From: Paludibacteraceae bacterium
Lineage (GTDB): Bacteria > Bacteroidota > Bacteroidia > Bacteroidales > Paludibacteraceae
NCBI GenBank assembly: GCA_017547145.1
Contig: JAFYQJ010000005.1
Span: 186,001-250,000, forward strand
Direction: 5' to 3'
Length of the DNA: 64,000 nucleotides
Below the pieces are notes generated by a model. That model had not been told where the DNA came from. It saw only the letters and a program-made list of their open reading frames with translations, and did no database searches. The position numbers and the translations under genes are program-made. Below are positions 54,534 to 62,510 of this stretch, one piece after another (positions within the stretch are counted from its first letter, which is position 1; every line of letters begins with the position of its first letter).

Positions 54534-55891
54534 GTCTTATCCAGTATTTTATCATACAGCTTATCCGTACTGTCTATTTTCAAACCATAGAACCGCGTTC
54601 CTTTGTTATGCTCAATGAGCATTTTCTTTTTTGTAGGCTCAACAGGAAGTGGAAAATAGAAATCACTTATAATAAGGACATCTGCCATAGCAAAGGATTT
54701 GCTATGCAACATTTCTATTGACCTGTTAAGCATGTCTTCACCATCTGTTCCACCTGTAAATCGGTCTTCAAGGAAAGCATTCAGGCGCATCCAATTACGA
54801 GGCAACGACAGATCCAAAAACTTTGCTCTGACAGAGAATGACATCAGAAAGACTTTGCGCTTCTGCTTTCTTGCCAATCTGAGGAGCTGAGTAAGAACAG
54901 AATATGCAATTTTCAAAGGTTTTCCGCTCATCGAACCGCTGGTATCAACGGCAACTATGATTGGCCCATTCTCCAAACGAGGTTCTTTCTTTTTCGTTTG
55001 TTCAGTTTTGAAAATGCTTTTGTTCTTTGGTCGATTGGCAAATAATTGTAGCTGTTGAGTTGCAAACTTGTAGAAAAACAGATTTTCCGTTTGCCGCTCA
55101 GACAATATTGCGGTCTCAGACGGTAACAAATGTTGTAGATCATTGCCGTTGGCTATCTCTTCTGCTTCTGCTGCTGGCTTTGGTGAAGATGGTAATATAG
55201 GAAGGTATCGTCGTATCGTATCATCCATCTCATCCTCACGCTGTGGTTGTTCACGTCCTATCATCCGAATCAATTCTCTAAGTTCTGGATAAGAATAGAA
55301 AAAACGCTCAACCTTCTGTCGTTCCTTATAATCAGACAGTCCGTATTCTTTCAGATGTTGTTCCCAGCGTTTTTGGTTGGTTGAAAGTACATTTTGTTTT
55401 CGTTCTTTCACCTTATCGTCACTGGCTTTCTTCCATTCATGTCCCAATGCATTGAGAATTATTTCTTTTTGTTGTTCTGAGCTACATTCATTCAGTTGGT
55501 CTTTATAACCTTCGAGATTAAGTTCACCTGGTTTATAATTTTGTTCGATAATCTTTATAGTTTGCCCCCACATATTGCGTTTCTGCATCAATCCTCCACC
55601 TATGAAAACCGCAATGAACGCTTGTTCTTTGCGGTGGTATTCTTCTATCGGCTGAAAAAGTTGTAACATAGCCTCAATGAATTTCATCAGTTCCTCCTTC
55701 AGAAGCTCTGTCCATAGAGGATCTTGACTTTCTAGTTGTGGATTATCTTGAATGGTCTGACCAATGAACCCACCTAACAAGTCTCCTTTTGACATGTTTT
55801 CCGGCAATTTCCCGTAATCCATATAGAAATCAAAAGCGTCATCATACTCTTTGAGTTTCTGAGCAAAATAATTGTTTTGTGGAGTGTTCAT
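54518..55891 (-). CDS. vWA-domain protein (ViaA-like), partner of MoxR ATPase
   Basis: The 457-residue protein has a helical N-terminal half (residues 1-290) and a C-terminal von Willebrand A domain with an intact MIDAS: VAVDTSGSMSG (about 314-324), a FTGGTDGED Thr site (about 385-393) and VLIISDFYFP (Asp). This is the layout of ViaA/CoxE-type proteins that work with MoxR ATPases. It overlaps the MoxR gene by 4 bp (55888-55891) and the metallopeptidase gene by 16 bp, so all three are produced together. Confidence 0.85.
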   Translation of the reverse strand: MNTPQNNYFAQKLKEYDDAFDFYMDYGKLPENMSKGDLLGGFIGQTIQDNPQLESQDPLWTELLKEELMKFIEAMLQLFQPIEEYHRKEQAFIAVFIGGGLMQKRNMWGQTIKIIEQNYKPGELNLEGYKDQLNECSSEQQKEIILNALGHEWKKASDDKVKERKQNVLSTNQKRWEQHLKEYGLSDYKERQKVERFFYSYPELRELIRMIGREQPQREDEMDDTIRRYLPILPSSPKPAAEAEEIANGNDLQHLLPSETAILSERQTENLFFYKFATQQLQLFANRPKNKSIFKTEQTKKKEPRLENGPIIVAVDTSGSMSGKPLKIAYSVLTQLLRLARKQKRKVFLMSFSVRAKFLDLSLPRNWMRLNAFLEDRFTGGTDGEDMLNRSIEMLHSKSFAMADVLIISDFYFPLPVEPTKKKMLIEHNKGTRFYGLKIDSTDKLYDKILDKTWNIK

Positions 55892-57471
55892 AATAACTGT
55901 TGGGCATTTTTAATTACCACCTCCAATTCTTTTGTGCGTTTATCACATTGGTCAAGGTACTTCTTGACTATCTTTTTGTCATCCTCAGAGAGAAAGAGGT
56001 GCTTTGTATCTGCGAATAAACTTTGTAATTTTTCCAAACTGGGAATTATCTCTTTTTGCATTAAAGAAAGAGCATTGTCTGCCACAGTCGGCTCTGTAAA
56101 GAAACCATTTCCGAACAATTCTTGTGAGTTGTCCAGAGAGTTAGAAGTTGACACAGAAAAGGGATTTGTCCGTTCAAAAGCGTATGGCGTATTGTCGATA
56201 AAAATACCTCCATAACATTTCTGTAGCTTGATTTTCTTCACGTTCTGAGCATTCCTTACTTTGTAGTCGAATGGTGCTCCAGTATAGATTGCATGAACAA
56301 TCCACGATTTTTTCTGGTCATCGCGATATAGAATGCCATCAGAAACTTTATTCGCATCCACATGATTGTAGTCTGCCTTGTAAAATAGACATTTCCCCTG
56401 TGGAAAATTGCGGATGCTATAATAGAAATAACTGACTATTGTAAACTGTTCTGGCATATTGCGAGAGTCTTCCCCTTTTTTTGCGGGCTGTGACTTCTTT
56501 TTTATAGCTTGGTCAATCTCCTTTTGTATCTTATCCATTTTCCTGTCAATTTCCCCTGTCAATGAGTTGGCCACAATATCAATGATAGAAGGTATCACCT
56601 CCGCTGTATTCCAAAGACAATGGAACAAGATGGGTATGTCAGTTAAGTCGATATTGTGCCTTCCATTAAGGAAAGCTGAAGTCTGCATAATGTGAAAACA
56701 CTTTTTCCACCGACGATCGGACACGTAGAAATCCATGTCCTTGTTACCATCTTTCGAAGCTTCTTCTTTTATACGTTTACGGATAGTTGTCACAACAGAG
56801 CACACACAATCAGGAATAGCAACAGCATGTATTTCCTGCTGCCATGAATCGTAGGTTTCTTCTGTTATCTGCAATTCTTTCGGCATAGTGATGTCCTTCA
56901 TTGGTTTCTGTCGAATCATTTTGAAGAAAATGCTTTCAGTCTGAATGCAATTCGAAACCATACGAACAAGAAATCTGTCCCATAGAGCTTCAAGCCCTTC
57001 GTCCTCCATTGGAAGTTCATTACTGGCGGCGATTAGGACTTTCATCGGCAATGACAACGTTGAACGTCCGTTTTGAAAGATACGCTCGTTAATTGCTGTC
57101 AGCAATGCATTTTGAATGGAAGGCCCTGCTTTCCATATCTCATCGAGGAACACAACAGTTGCAGTGGGCAGGAAACCGTCCACAACACGCTCATACCTGT
57201 CTTCATTCTTTAGTAACGAAATAGAAACCGGACCGAAGATCTCGTCTGGGGTCGAAAAACGAGACATAAGATATTCAAAGGCATTCGCATTACTGAATGC
57301 CAATTTAAGCCTACGCGCTACCAAACTTTTTGCAGTACCAGGAGGTCCGAGCAAGAATATACTTTCTCCTGCAATAGCACATAATAGTGTCATTGCGAGG
57401 ATATGCTCCTTTTCGTAGATGCCTTCAGACATCACTTTGAGCATGGTTCTTATTTGAGATTCTTTATTCAT
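55888..57471 (-). CDS. MoxR/RavA-family AAA+ ATPase
   Basis: The 527-residue protein has Walker A LGPPGTAKS (41-49), the MoxR-specific RFSTPDEIFGPVS insert (about 71-83), Walker B TVVFLDEIWKA (about 103-113) and ASNELP sensor 1. Length and the long C-terminal region (coiled coil MDKIQKEIDQAIKKKSQ near 315-335) match RavA. MoxR proteins load or remodel target proteins through vWA partners; the partner follows directly. The gene starts 27 bp after the stop of the DnaE-like half, so it belongs to that transcription unit. Confidence 0.85.
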   Translation of the reverse strand: MNKESQIRTMLKVMSEGIYEKEHILAMTLLCAIAGESIFLLGPPGTAKSLVARRLKLAFSNANAFEYLMSRFSTPDEIFGPVSISLLKNEDRYERVVDGFLPTATVVFLDEIWKAGPSIQNALLTAINERIFQNGRSTLSLPMKVLIAASNELPMEDEGLEALWDRFLVRMVSNCIQTESIFFKMIRQKPMKDITMPKELQITEETYDSWQQEIHAVAIPDCVCSVVTTIRKRIKEEASKDGNKDMDFYVSDRRWKKCFHIMQTSAFLNGRHNIDLTDIPILFHCLWNTAEVIPSIIDIVANSLTGEIDRKMDKIQKEIDQAIKKKSQPAKKGEDSRNMPEQFTIVSYFYYSIRNFPQGKCLFYKADYNHVDANKVSDGILYRDDQKKSWIVHAIYTGAPFDYKVRNAQNVKKIKLQKCYGGIFIDNTPYAFERTNPFSVSTSNSLDNSQELFGNGFFTEPTVADNALSLMQKEIIPSLEKLQSLFADTKHLFLSEDDKKIVKKYLDQCDKRTKELEVVIKNAQQLL

Positions 57472-57498
57472 CTATATCTGTAGGAAATTTGGAATACT

Positions 57499-59304
57499 TT
57501 AATGACAGTCTTTCATGACCAGATGGAACTCTTCTGAATAGTTTGCTTTCAGATAAGCCATCTGATAGGCTAACCACGAATAGCAAACGGCATGAGCCTT
57601 GTTGAAGGCGTACATACTTTTGTGTTCCCAGTCCTTCCATATTCTTTCAAGTGTACTCTTTTTATATCCATTTCTAAGACCACCCTCAATGAATCTTGGC
57701 TTTAATTCAGCTAACTTATCCTGCTTTCTTTTACCCATTGCCTTTCGTAAGCTTTCACTTTCGCCTCTGTTAAAGCCTGCAATCAGACGGGAGAGTAGCA
57801 TTAGTTGCTCTTGATATACCAGTATTCCATACGTGTCGTGAAGGTATTTCTCCATGTTGGGTATGGCATATCTGATTTTACTTCTACCTCTCTTTCTTTT
57901 GATTAGCAAAGGGAGGTCTTCAATCGTCCCAGGACGATACATGACATTCAACAGCACAAGATCATCAAATGTTGTTGGATGGAGTTCACGAAGATATTGT
58001 TGCATTCCTTGTGTCTCATATTGGAAAATGTCTTCTGTGTCGCCTCGCTGGAACAGTTCAAGAGTCTTTGGGTCATCAAGGGGTATCTTCTCTATATCGA
58101 AGTCTTTTCCTGTGTTAACCTTGATACTTTCGCATATCTTCTTTAATTGAGAAAGAGTTTTCAGACTCAGGAAATCAAACTTAATCAGCCCAGTTTCTTC
58201 AATGGTTCTGCCATCATATTGCGTACATCTAATTGTTTTGCTTTCTACGTCAAGATCGTCTTGAACACAAACTGGTGCCCAATCACTGATGGGACTATCG
58301 CTGACAATGAAGCCACAGGCATGTACTCCTATTCCTTTAATTGTGCCTTCCAAGACCTTAGTGTCACTAATCGCATTTTGAATAGTTTGGTTTGCAGAAC
58401 GTACTAACTTCTTTAGTTCTGGAGAATACTTTATGGCATTGATGGCTCCCTCTTTTGGCGCTTCGCGTAGAATTATAACATCTCGGAGATTGCTATGCAT
58501 CACATGAGAGATCTTCGGTTCTGATACCACCTTGCCTTGCGCAGTCATAATACCGAATATTCCTTCTTCTGCAAATGCGATGTGCTCTGCCGTGCACCAG
58601 TAAAACAACCAATCGGGGTAGCAGTTGCGTCTGTAATCTTCTTGATAATGGGTCTGAGTTATGATTTGTTCTTCTTTATCAATTATTGCTAGACCAATCT
58701 CGTTACGGATAATAGCGTATCCTGCTTCAGTGGCTGGTCGTAGGTAATCATACTGTTTGCTAAGTGGGTTTCCATCCTCGTCAATTCGATAGTATTTGCC
58801 GTCTTTGGCTACGATAATCATGTCGGAGCGCTCATTGACTGCTTCGCAGACTACTGCGTCGTACTCCATTGGGAGGTGTTGGTTGCCGTTGGCGTCGATG
58901 GCTCCCCACTTGCCTGCTTGGTTTTGTACCCAGTAGTAGCCTTGTTTGACCATGAGTGTTTGGTACTGTGGGAGGATGATGGTGTTGTAGTCTGCGTCGC
59001 ATACGCCATATAAGTGGTTTTCAGTAAAAACGATGTCTGTTCCTAAACCTGGATATTGTAAGCATTTATCAATGATCTGTCCTGTAGTAGCATCGATTTG
59101 TTTACGTTGGAATTTTGGTTTCATAACCATAATCTCAAACAATGTCCCCCATATATGTGTGATATACTGGCTCTTGTCGTCTGCAACATAAACTACATTT
59201 CCATGACGATCTACAATGCCTTGCTCGCCAGTAGTAGTTGTAAACACGGTGTAATCACCATTGAATGCACGCATTCGTACTAAGTTTGGAATTTGTTTCA
59301 TCAT
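57499..59304 (-). CDS. Chimera: WG-repeat N-terminal half fused to DnaE-like polymerase C-terminal half
   Basis: Residues 1 to about 270 are WG/KWG repeats (NQAGKWGAIDANGNQHLPMEYDAVV; KDGKYYRIDEDGNPLSKQYDYL; EGIFGIMTAQGKVV). From about 280 the protein is Pol III alpha: EGAINAIKYSPELKK, LEGTIKGIGVHACGFIV, and GLIKFDFLSLKTL with the third catalytic Asp, then YQEQLMLLSRLIAGFNRGESESLRKAMGKR and FNKAHAVCYSWLAYQMAYLKANY. It ends there, without the HhH, OB and tau-binding parts of full-length DnaE. The open frame is in one piece, but the gene is the reciprocal of the chimera at 42445 and is best explained by an inversion. The junction lies within 58450-58520. Confidence 0.8.
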   Translation of the reverse strand: MMKQIPNLVRMRAFNGDYTVFTTTTGEQGIVDRHGNVVYVADDKSQYITHIWGTLFEIMVMKPKFQRKQIDATTGQIIDKCLQYPGLGTDIVFTENHLYGVCDADYNTIILPQYQTLMVKQGYYWVQNQAGKWGAIDANGNQHLPMEYDAVVCEAVNERSDMIIVAKDGKYYRIDEDGNPLSKQYDYLRPATEAGYAIIRNEIGLAIIDKEEQIITQTHYQEDYRRNCYPDWLFYWCTAEHIAFAEEGIFGIMTAQGKVVSEPKISHVMHSNLRDVIILREAPKEGAINAIKYSPELKKLVRSANQTIQNAISDTKVLEGTIKGIGVHACGFIVSDSPISDWAPVCVQDDLDVESKTIRCTQYDGRTIEETGLIKFDFLSLKTLSQLKKICESIKVNTGKDFDIEKIPLDDPKTLELFQRGDTEDIFQYETQGMQQYLRELHPTTFDDLVLLNVMYRPGTIEDLPLLIKRKRGRSKIRYAIPNMEKYLHDTYGILVYQEQLMLLSRLIAGFNRGESESLRKAMGKRKQDKLAELKPRFIEGGLRNGYKKSTLERIWKDWEHKSMYAFNKAHAVCYSWLAYQMAYLKANYSEEFHLVMKDCH

Positions 59305-59351
59305 ATTGATTTAATTTTAGATGTGAATATTTTTCTTTAATTGTCGCCCCA

Positions 59352-59381
59352 AGGTAAACAAACCCTCCTGAAACGCCAAAA
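59352..59381 (+). repeat. 30-bp direct repeat, copy 1
   Basis: Matches 59457-59486 at 25 of 30 positions, sharing the block GAAACGCCAAAA. It lies between the WG-repeat start codon and operator site E. Confidence 0.55.
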
Positions 59382-59456
59382 TGGATTTTGTGGGTATTTT
59401 TGGGTCGTCCCTTACGCGCGCGTATATATAAAGCGGTCCCTCCGGAGGTCATTAGG

Positions 59457-59486
59457 AGGAAATCAAACCCGCGCGAAACGCCAAAA
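59457..59486 (+). repeat. 30-bp direct repeat, copy 2
   Basis: Second copy, 105 bp from the first; same GAAACGCCAAAA block. Their position in the long leader of the WG-repeat gene suggests regulatory binding sites, but this is only a suggestion. Confidence 0.5.
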
Positions 59487-59555
59487 AGGGAAATAGGCGG
59501 TAGGGAAGTGTAGAATTGTGTAGTATGGTGTGACATCGTATAGTAAAATTTGGCG

Positions 59556-59593
59556 TAAAGATAATGCGCCTCTGTGCCAAATTACGGCAGAGG
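59556..59593 (-). promoter_or_regulatory. Shared operator-promoter, site E (upstream of the WG-repeat gene)
   Basis: On the minus strand CCTCTGCCGTAATTTGGC, a one-base variant of the GCCA-N5-TGGC repeat (59576-59588), followed after 12 bp by TATCTTTA (59556-59563). It faces the WG-repeat gene across a leader of about 250 bp. Confidence 0.55.
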
Positions 59594-59623
59594 AGAGAAA
59601 AAATGGTGTATTTGTAGGAATAA

Positions 59624-60088
59624 ATTACTGTTGCTGGTGCTGTTTGGGGACAAGGTGTTGGCCCCCAAGGACAATCATACGCCATACCGACAATGCACGG
59701 CCCTCTATCGGCAATAAAACCATATATTGATAAATTTTTAGAGTACGCCAAGCAACACCCTCTAAACCGATTTCTGCTAACACGCATAGGATGTGGCATA
59801 GCGGGTTTTAGAGATGAAGATATGGCACCTTTATTTATCGAGGCATTGAATATCCCCAATATATCTCTCCCCAAAGAGTGGATACCCATTATAATTTCCT
59901 CGCCAAGAGATTGCAGCGAAAAGGAGGTTGAGACGCCAAAGGTTATTGATGAGGCAGTCTTGAAACGCCTATGTGATGAGTATAGATATATTATCGGCTC
60001 GGGGGTAAAAGTAATCCCATTGCCCGACATCTATATTCGATATACAATAGACGAGGATAGGTTTGGATATGCAGAATGGGGAAATTAA
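59624..60088 (+). pseudogene. 5'-truncated phage-type macro-like domain protein
   Basis: From just after a TAA at 59621 the frame reads ITVAGAVWGQGVGPQGQSYAIPTM, then HGPLSAIKPYIDKFLEYAKQHP and FLLTRIGCGIAGFRDEDMAPLF, ending at 60088. The GxGVGPxGQSYAIPTM and TRIGCGIAGF blocks belong to the A1S_2505-like phage/macro-like family. The first in-frame ATG (59693) lies after the conserved block, so the true N-terminus is missing. The break falls near operator site E. Confidence 0.55.
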
Positions 60089-60098
60089 AAATTTTTCG

Positions 60099-60106
60099 TA
60101 TCTTTG
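60099..60106 (+). promoter_or_regulatory. Promoter -7 box before the HsdM fragment
   Basis: TATCTTTG, full consensus, 54 bp before the HsdM-like start codon. Confidence 0.5.
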
Positions 60107-60159
60107 TTCTCTAGGTTTATAAAACCACAAAAACTGAATACTACAATACCAACCCTTAT

Positions 60160-60393
60160 ATGGCCAAGAAGGTTAAACAGCAAGAGATGTCTGGTGCACA
60201 GGATTTGTATAATTTCCTTTTCCAGGCGTGTAATATACTACGAGGTCCTGTAAGTCAGGATAATTTCAAGGACTACATTACGCCTATTTTGTATTTTAAG
60301 CGTATCTCTGATGTGTATGACGAGGAAACCGAGGCTGCGCTTATCGAAAGTGGAGGTGATGAAGAATATGCTTCACTGCCAGAGCAGCATTAG
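60160..60393 (+). pseudogene. hsdM: HsdM N-terminal fragment (type I restriction methylase)
   Basis: The 77 residues (LYNFLFQACNILRGPVSQDNFKDYITPILYFKRISDVYDEE) are the helical N-terminal domain of HsdM, which normally continues for about 450 more residues with the SAM-binding domain. Here it ends in TAG after EEYASLPEQH. Neither HsdS nor HsdR is seen. It keeps its own promoter, so a short peptide might still be made. It appears to be a deletion scar. Confidence 0.7.
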
Positions 60394-60679
60394 GTGTTCT
60401 AATGGAGGATTTTGATCATTGGGATATACGTAGTGTGATGGACAATAAATATGAAGGTGTAGACCAAACCTTACAAGACCAATGGTTGGATTATGTTAAA
60501 AGAAATCCAGATTGGTAAGGATTGAAGAAATGGAATGAGATACTATCAAAACAGTAATTTATCTATATAAGAACAGGCTGATAACACTCTCGTTGCCCTA
60601 ACTCTGATGATAGCAGAGAGCAAGACTGAAGAGAAAGATGTGATGGTGAAAGTCGTGGTGAACCTGATTAATCAGAGAA
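60394..60679 (+). other. Stretch of short gene scraps
   Basis: A frame from ATG 60402 (MEDFDHWDIRSVMDNKYEGV, to DW-stop near 60520) and another ending NLINQRNE-stop at 60687 are open but unrecognised and very short. I see no complete gene here. Confidence 0.3.
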
Positions 60680-60739
60680 ATGAATAACGAACTTGACGAT
60701 GCAGAGGCTTGCGCGTGGATAGCAAGGATGCTATTGTAA
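60680..60739 (+). pseudogene. Tail remnant of a DEDDh exonuclease
   Basis: Twenty codons, MNNELDDAEACAWIARMLL-stop, match the last residues of the exonuclease at 36872 (ADAEACAWIAREIL). It sits 22 bp before a DUF262 gene, as the intact exonuclease precedes DUF262 genes at 38084. This suggests an ancestral exonuclease-DUF262 block was duplicated and trimmed. Confidence 0.55.
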
Positions 60740-60761
60740 AATATAATTATCACTTTCAATT

Positions 60762-62510
60762 ATGGCAGAAAATAAAATTGAATTAAAATCAGTTAGCGAA
60801 CTTCTTGGAATGAAGTTCTTTATACCAAGTTACCAGCGTGGATATCGCTGGACAGACTTGCAAATTGAAAACTTGCTAAAAGATATATTGGAGTTCAGCA
60901 AGGGTGTTGATGGTGATTTCTATTGTCTTCAACCATTGGTCGTAAAAGATCGAAAAAATGATTTGCTTGCTGAAATAAAGCAGGCTAATTCAATAGGTGA
61001 AGTAGAAGTGGAATGGATTGTTATAGATGGGCAACAGCGTTTAACAACCATTTATTTGATTTTGAAAGCATTGGGGAATGAGCAAATGCCAACTCTTGAA
61101 TATGAGCGCGAATCATACATAGAAACCTGCGACAAAAGCAATGACATTGATAAAAGCAACATTGAAATATTCCATTTGACAAAGGCGAAGGACTTCATTG
61201 ATAAATGGATTCATTTAGAGAAACGAACCGAAGAAGAAAAGAAATGGATTAATCCAAAGAATGTTAAAATAGACACCAAGACGTTTTGCGATAAGATTTT
61301 GGAGCAAACCAAATTCATTTTCTACAATGTTGGAGACGTTTCCGAAGAGCAAGAACACGATATATTCAACAATCTCAATTCGGGCAAAATTGCTCTTACG
61401 AATGCAGAACTTATCAAGGCTCTGTTTTTGAATAAAGTTGCTAAAGAAGATATTGCACACCGAGAAGTAGAGCAACGCTTGCTTGCTGATGAATTTGACC
61501 AAATAGAACGCACATTACGGCAGGATGATTTCTGGTATTTCCTTGCGGGCAACACAAAGAAACCTTCATCTTGCATCAAATTGCTGTTTGATTTAATGCT
61601 TGATTCGTGTGAGCAAAATGGCAAATATCGAGCAGATGAACCTCTTAGAACATTCTTCTATTTCAACGATTTGATTAATGGAATTGAAAGCGAAGATTCT
61701 TATAAGAAATCGAAGATAATATGGGAAGATGTTCGTAAAGTATTTCACATTATGGAGGGTTGGTTTAATGATTCCGTGAAGTACAATCTCATCGGTTATC
61801 ACAGAGCCGCCAATGGAGGAAAAACATTATGCAAAATCTACAAGAAGTTTTGCGAAGAAAAGTCAAAAAATGAATTCAAGAAATGGCTTGTCGATGAATG
61901 TAAGAACCATATTGACTATCCTGATGGTTTCATGCAATTAAGCTATGATAAAAACAAGGATAAGGTTTTCAATTTGCTGCTGTTGTTCAATATCGCAACT
62001 CTAAATGAAAGGCCACAAGAGGCTGTCAAGTTCTCTTTTGCAAATCTTCATAACTATAAATGGGATGTTGAGCATATATCACCACAAAATCCAAAAAATG
62101 ATGATGACTTGAAAAAAGCTGTTGAGAAGTTCAAAGATAACGAATATCTCAAAATTCTTATTGATGCCATTAATAAGGAAGAAAAAGACACGAAAATCAT
62201 TGAAGAAGAAAGAGCAAAGTATTTTGCTGCTGGCGATGACTTAATGGGCATTCAAAACTTAACTCTTCTTTCTGCTCACGACAACCGTGGTATTGGCAAC
62301 AAGTTCTTTTTTGAAAAGAGACAGAAACTTCAAGAATATTATCAGCAAGGCAGTTTCATTCCTGCTTGCAGTATGAATGTTTTTATGAAGTTCTATTCCG
62401 ATAATCCAAAACAACAGGCGTTTTGGGATGAAGATGACAGAAACTCATACAAGGAAATTATTAAACAAACTATTAAAAAATTCTTTGACGATGGACAATA
62501 TGGAAAATAA
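60762..62510 (+). CDS. DUF262-DUF1524 protein (GmrSD-like), copy c
   Basis: The 582-residue protein has the DUF262 motifs FFIPSYQRGYRWTDLQIENLL (residues about 14-34) and VIDGQQRLTTIYLILKAL (about 87-104), NNLNSGKIALTNAELIKALFL (about 203-223), and an HNH-type DUF1524 end (WDVEHISPQNP, about 424-434, and GIQNLTLLSAHDNRGIGNKFFFEKR). It is a full-length GmrSD-type restriction enzyme candidate, distinct from copy b. Its end overlaps the next DUF262 gene by 20 bp, so the two are coupled. Confidence 0.87.
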   Translation: MAENKIELKSVSELLGMKFFIPSYQRGYRWTDLQIENLLKDILEFSKGVDGDFYCLQPLVVKDRKNDLLAEIKQANSIGEVEVEWIVIDGQQRLTTIYLILKALGNEQMPTLEYERESYIETCDKSNDIDKSNIEIFHLTKAKDFIDKWIHLEKRTEEEKKWINPKNVKIDTKTFCDKILEQTKFIFYNVGDVSEEQEHDIFNNLNSGKIALTNAELIKALFLNKVAKEDIAHREVEQRLLADEFDQIERTLRQDDFWYFLAGNTKKPSSCIKLLFDLMLDSCEQNGKYRADEPLRTFFYFNDLINGIESEDSYKKSKIIWEDVRKVFHIMEGWFNDSVKYNLIGYHRAANGGKTLCKIYKKFCEEKSKNEFKKWLVDECKNHIDYPDGFMQLSYDKNKDKVFNLLLLFNIATLNERPQEAVKFSFANLHNYKWDVEHISPQNPKNDDDLKKAVEKFKDNEYLKILIDAINKEEKDTKIIEEERAKYFAAGDDLMGIQNLTLLSAHDNRGIGNKFFFEKRQKLQEYYQQGSFIPACSMNVFMKFYSDNPKQQAFWDEDDRNSYKEIIKQTIKKFFDDGQYGK

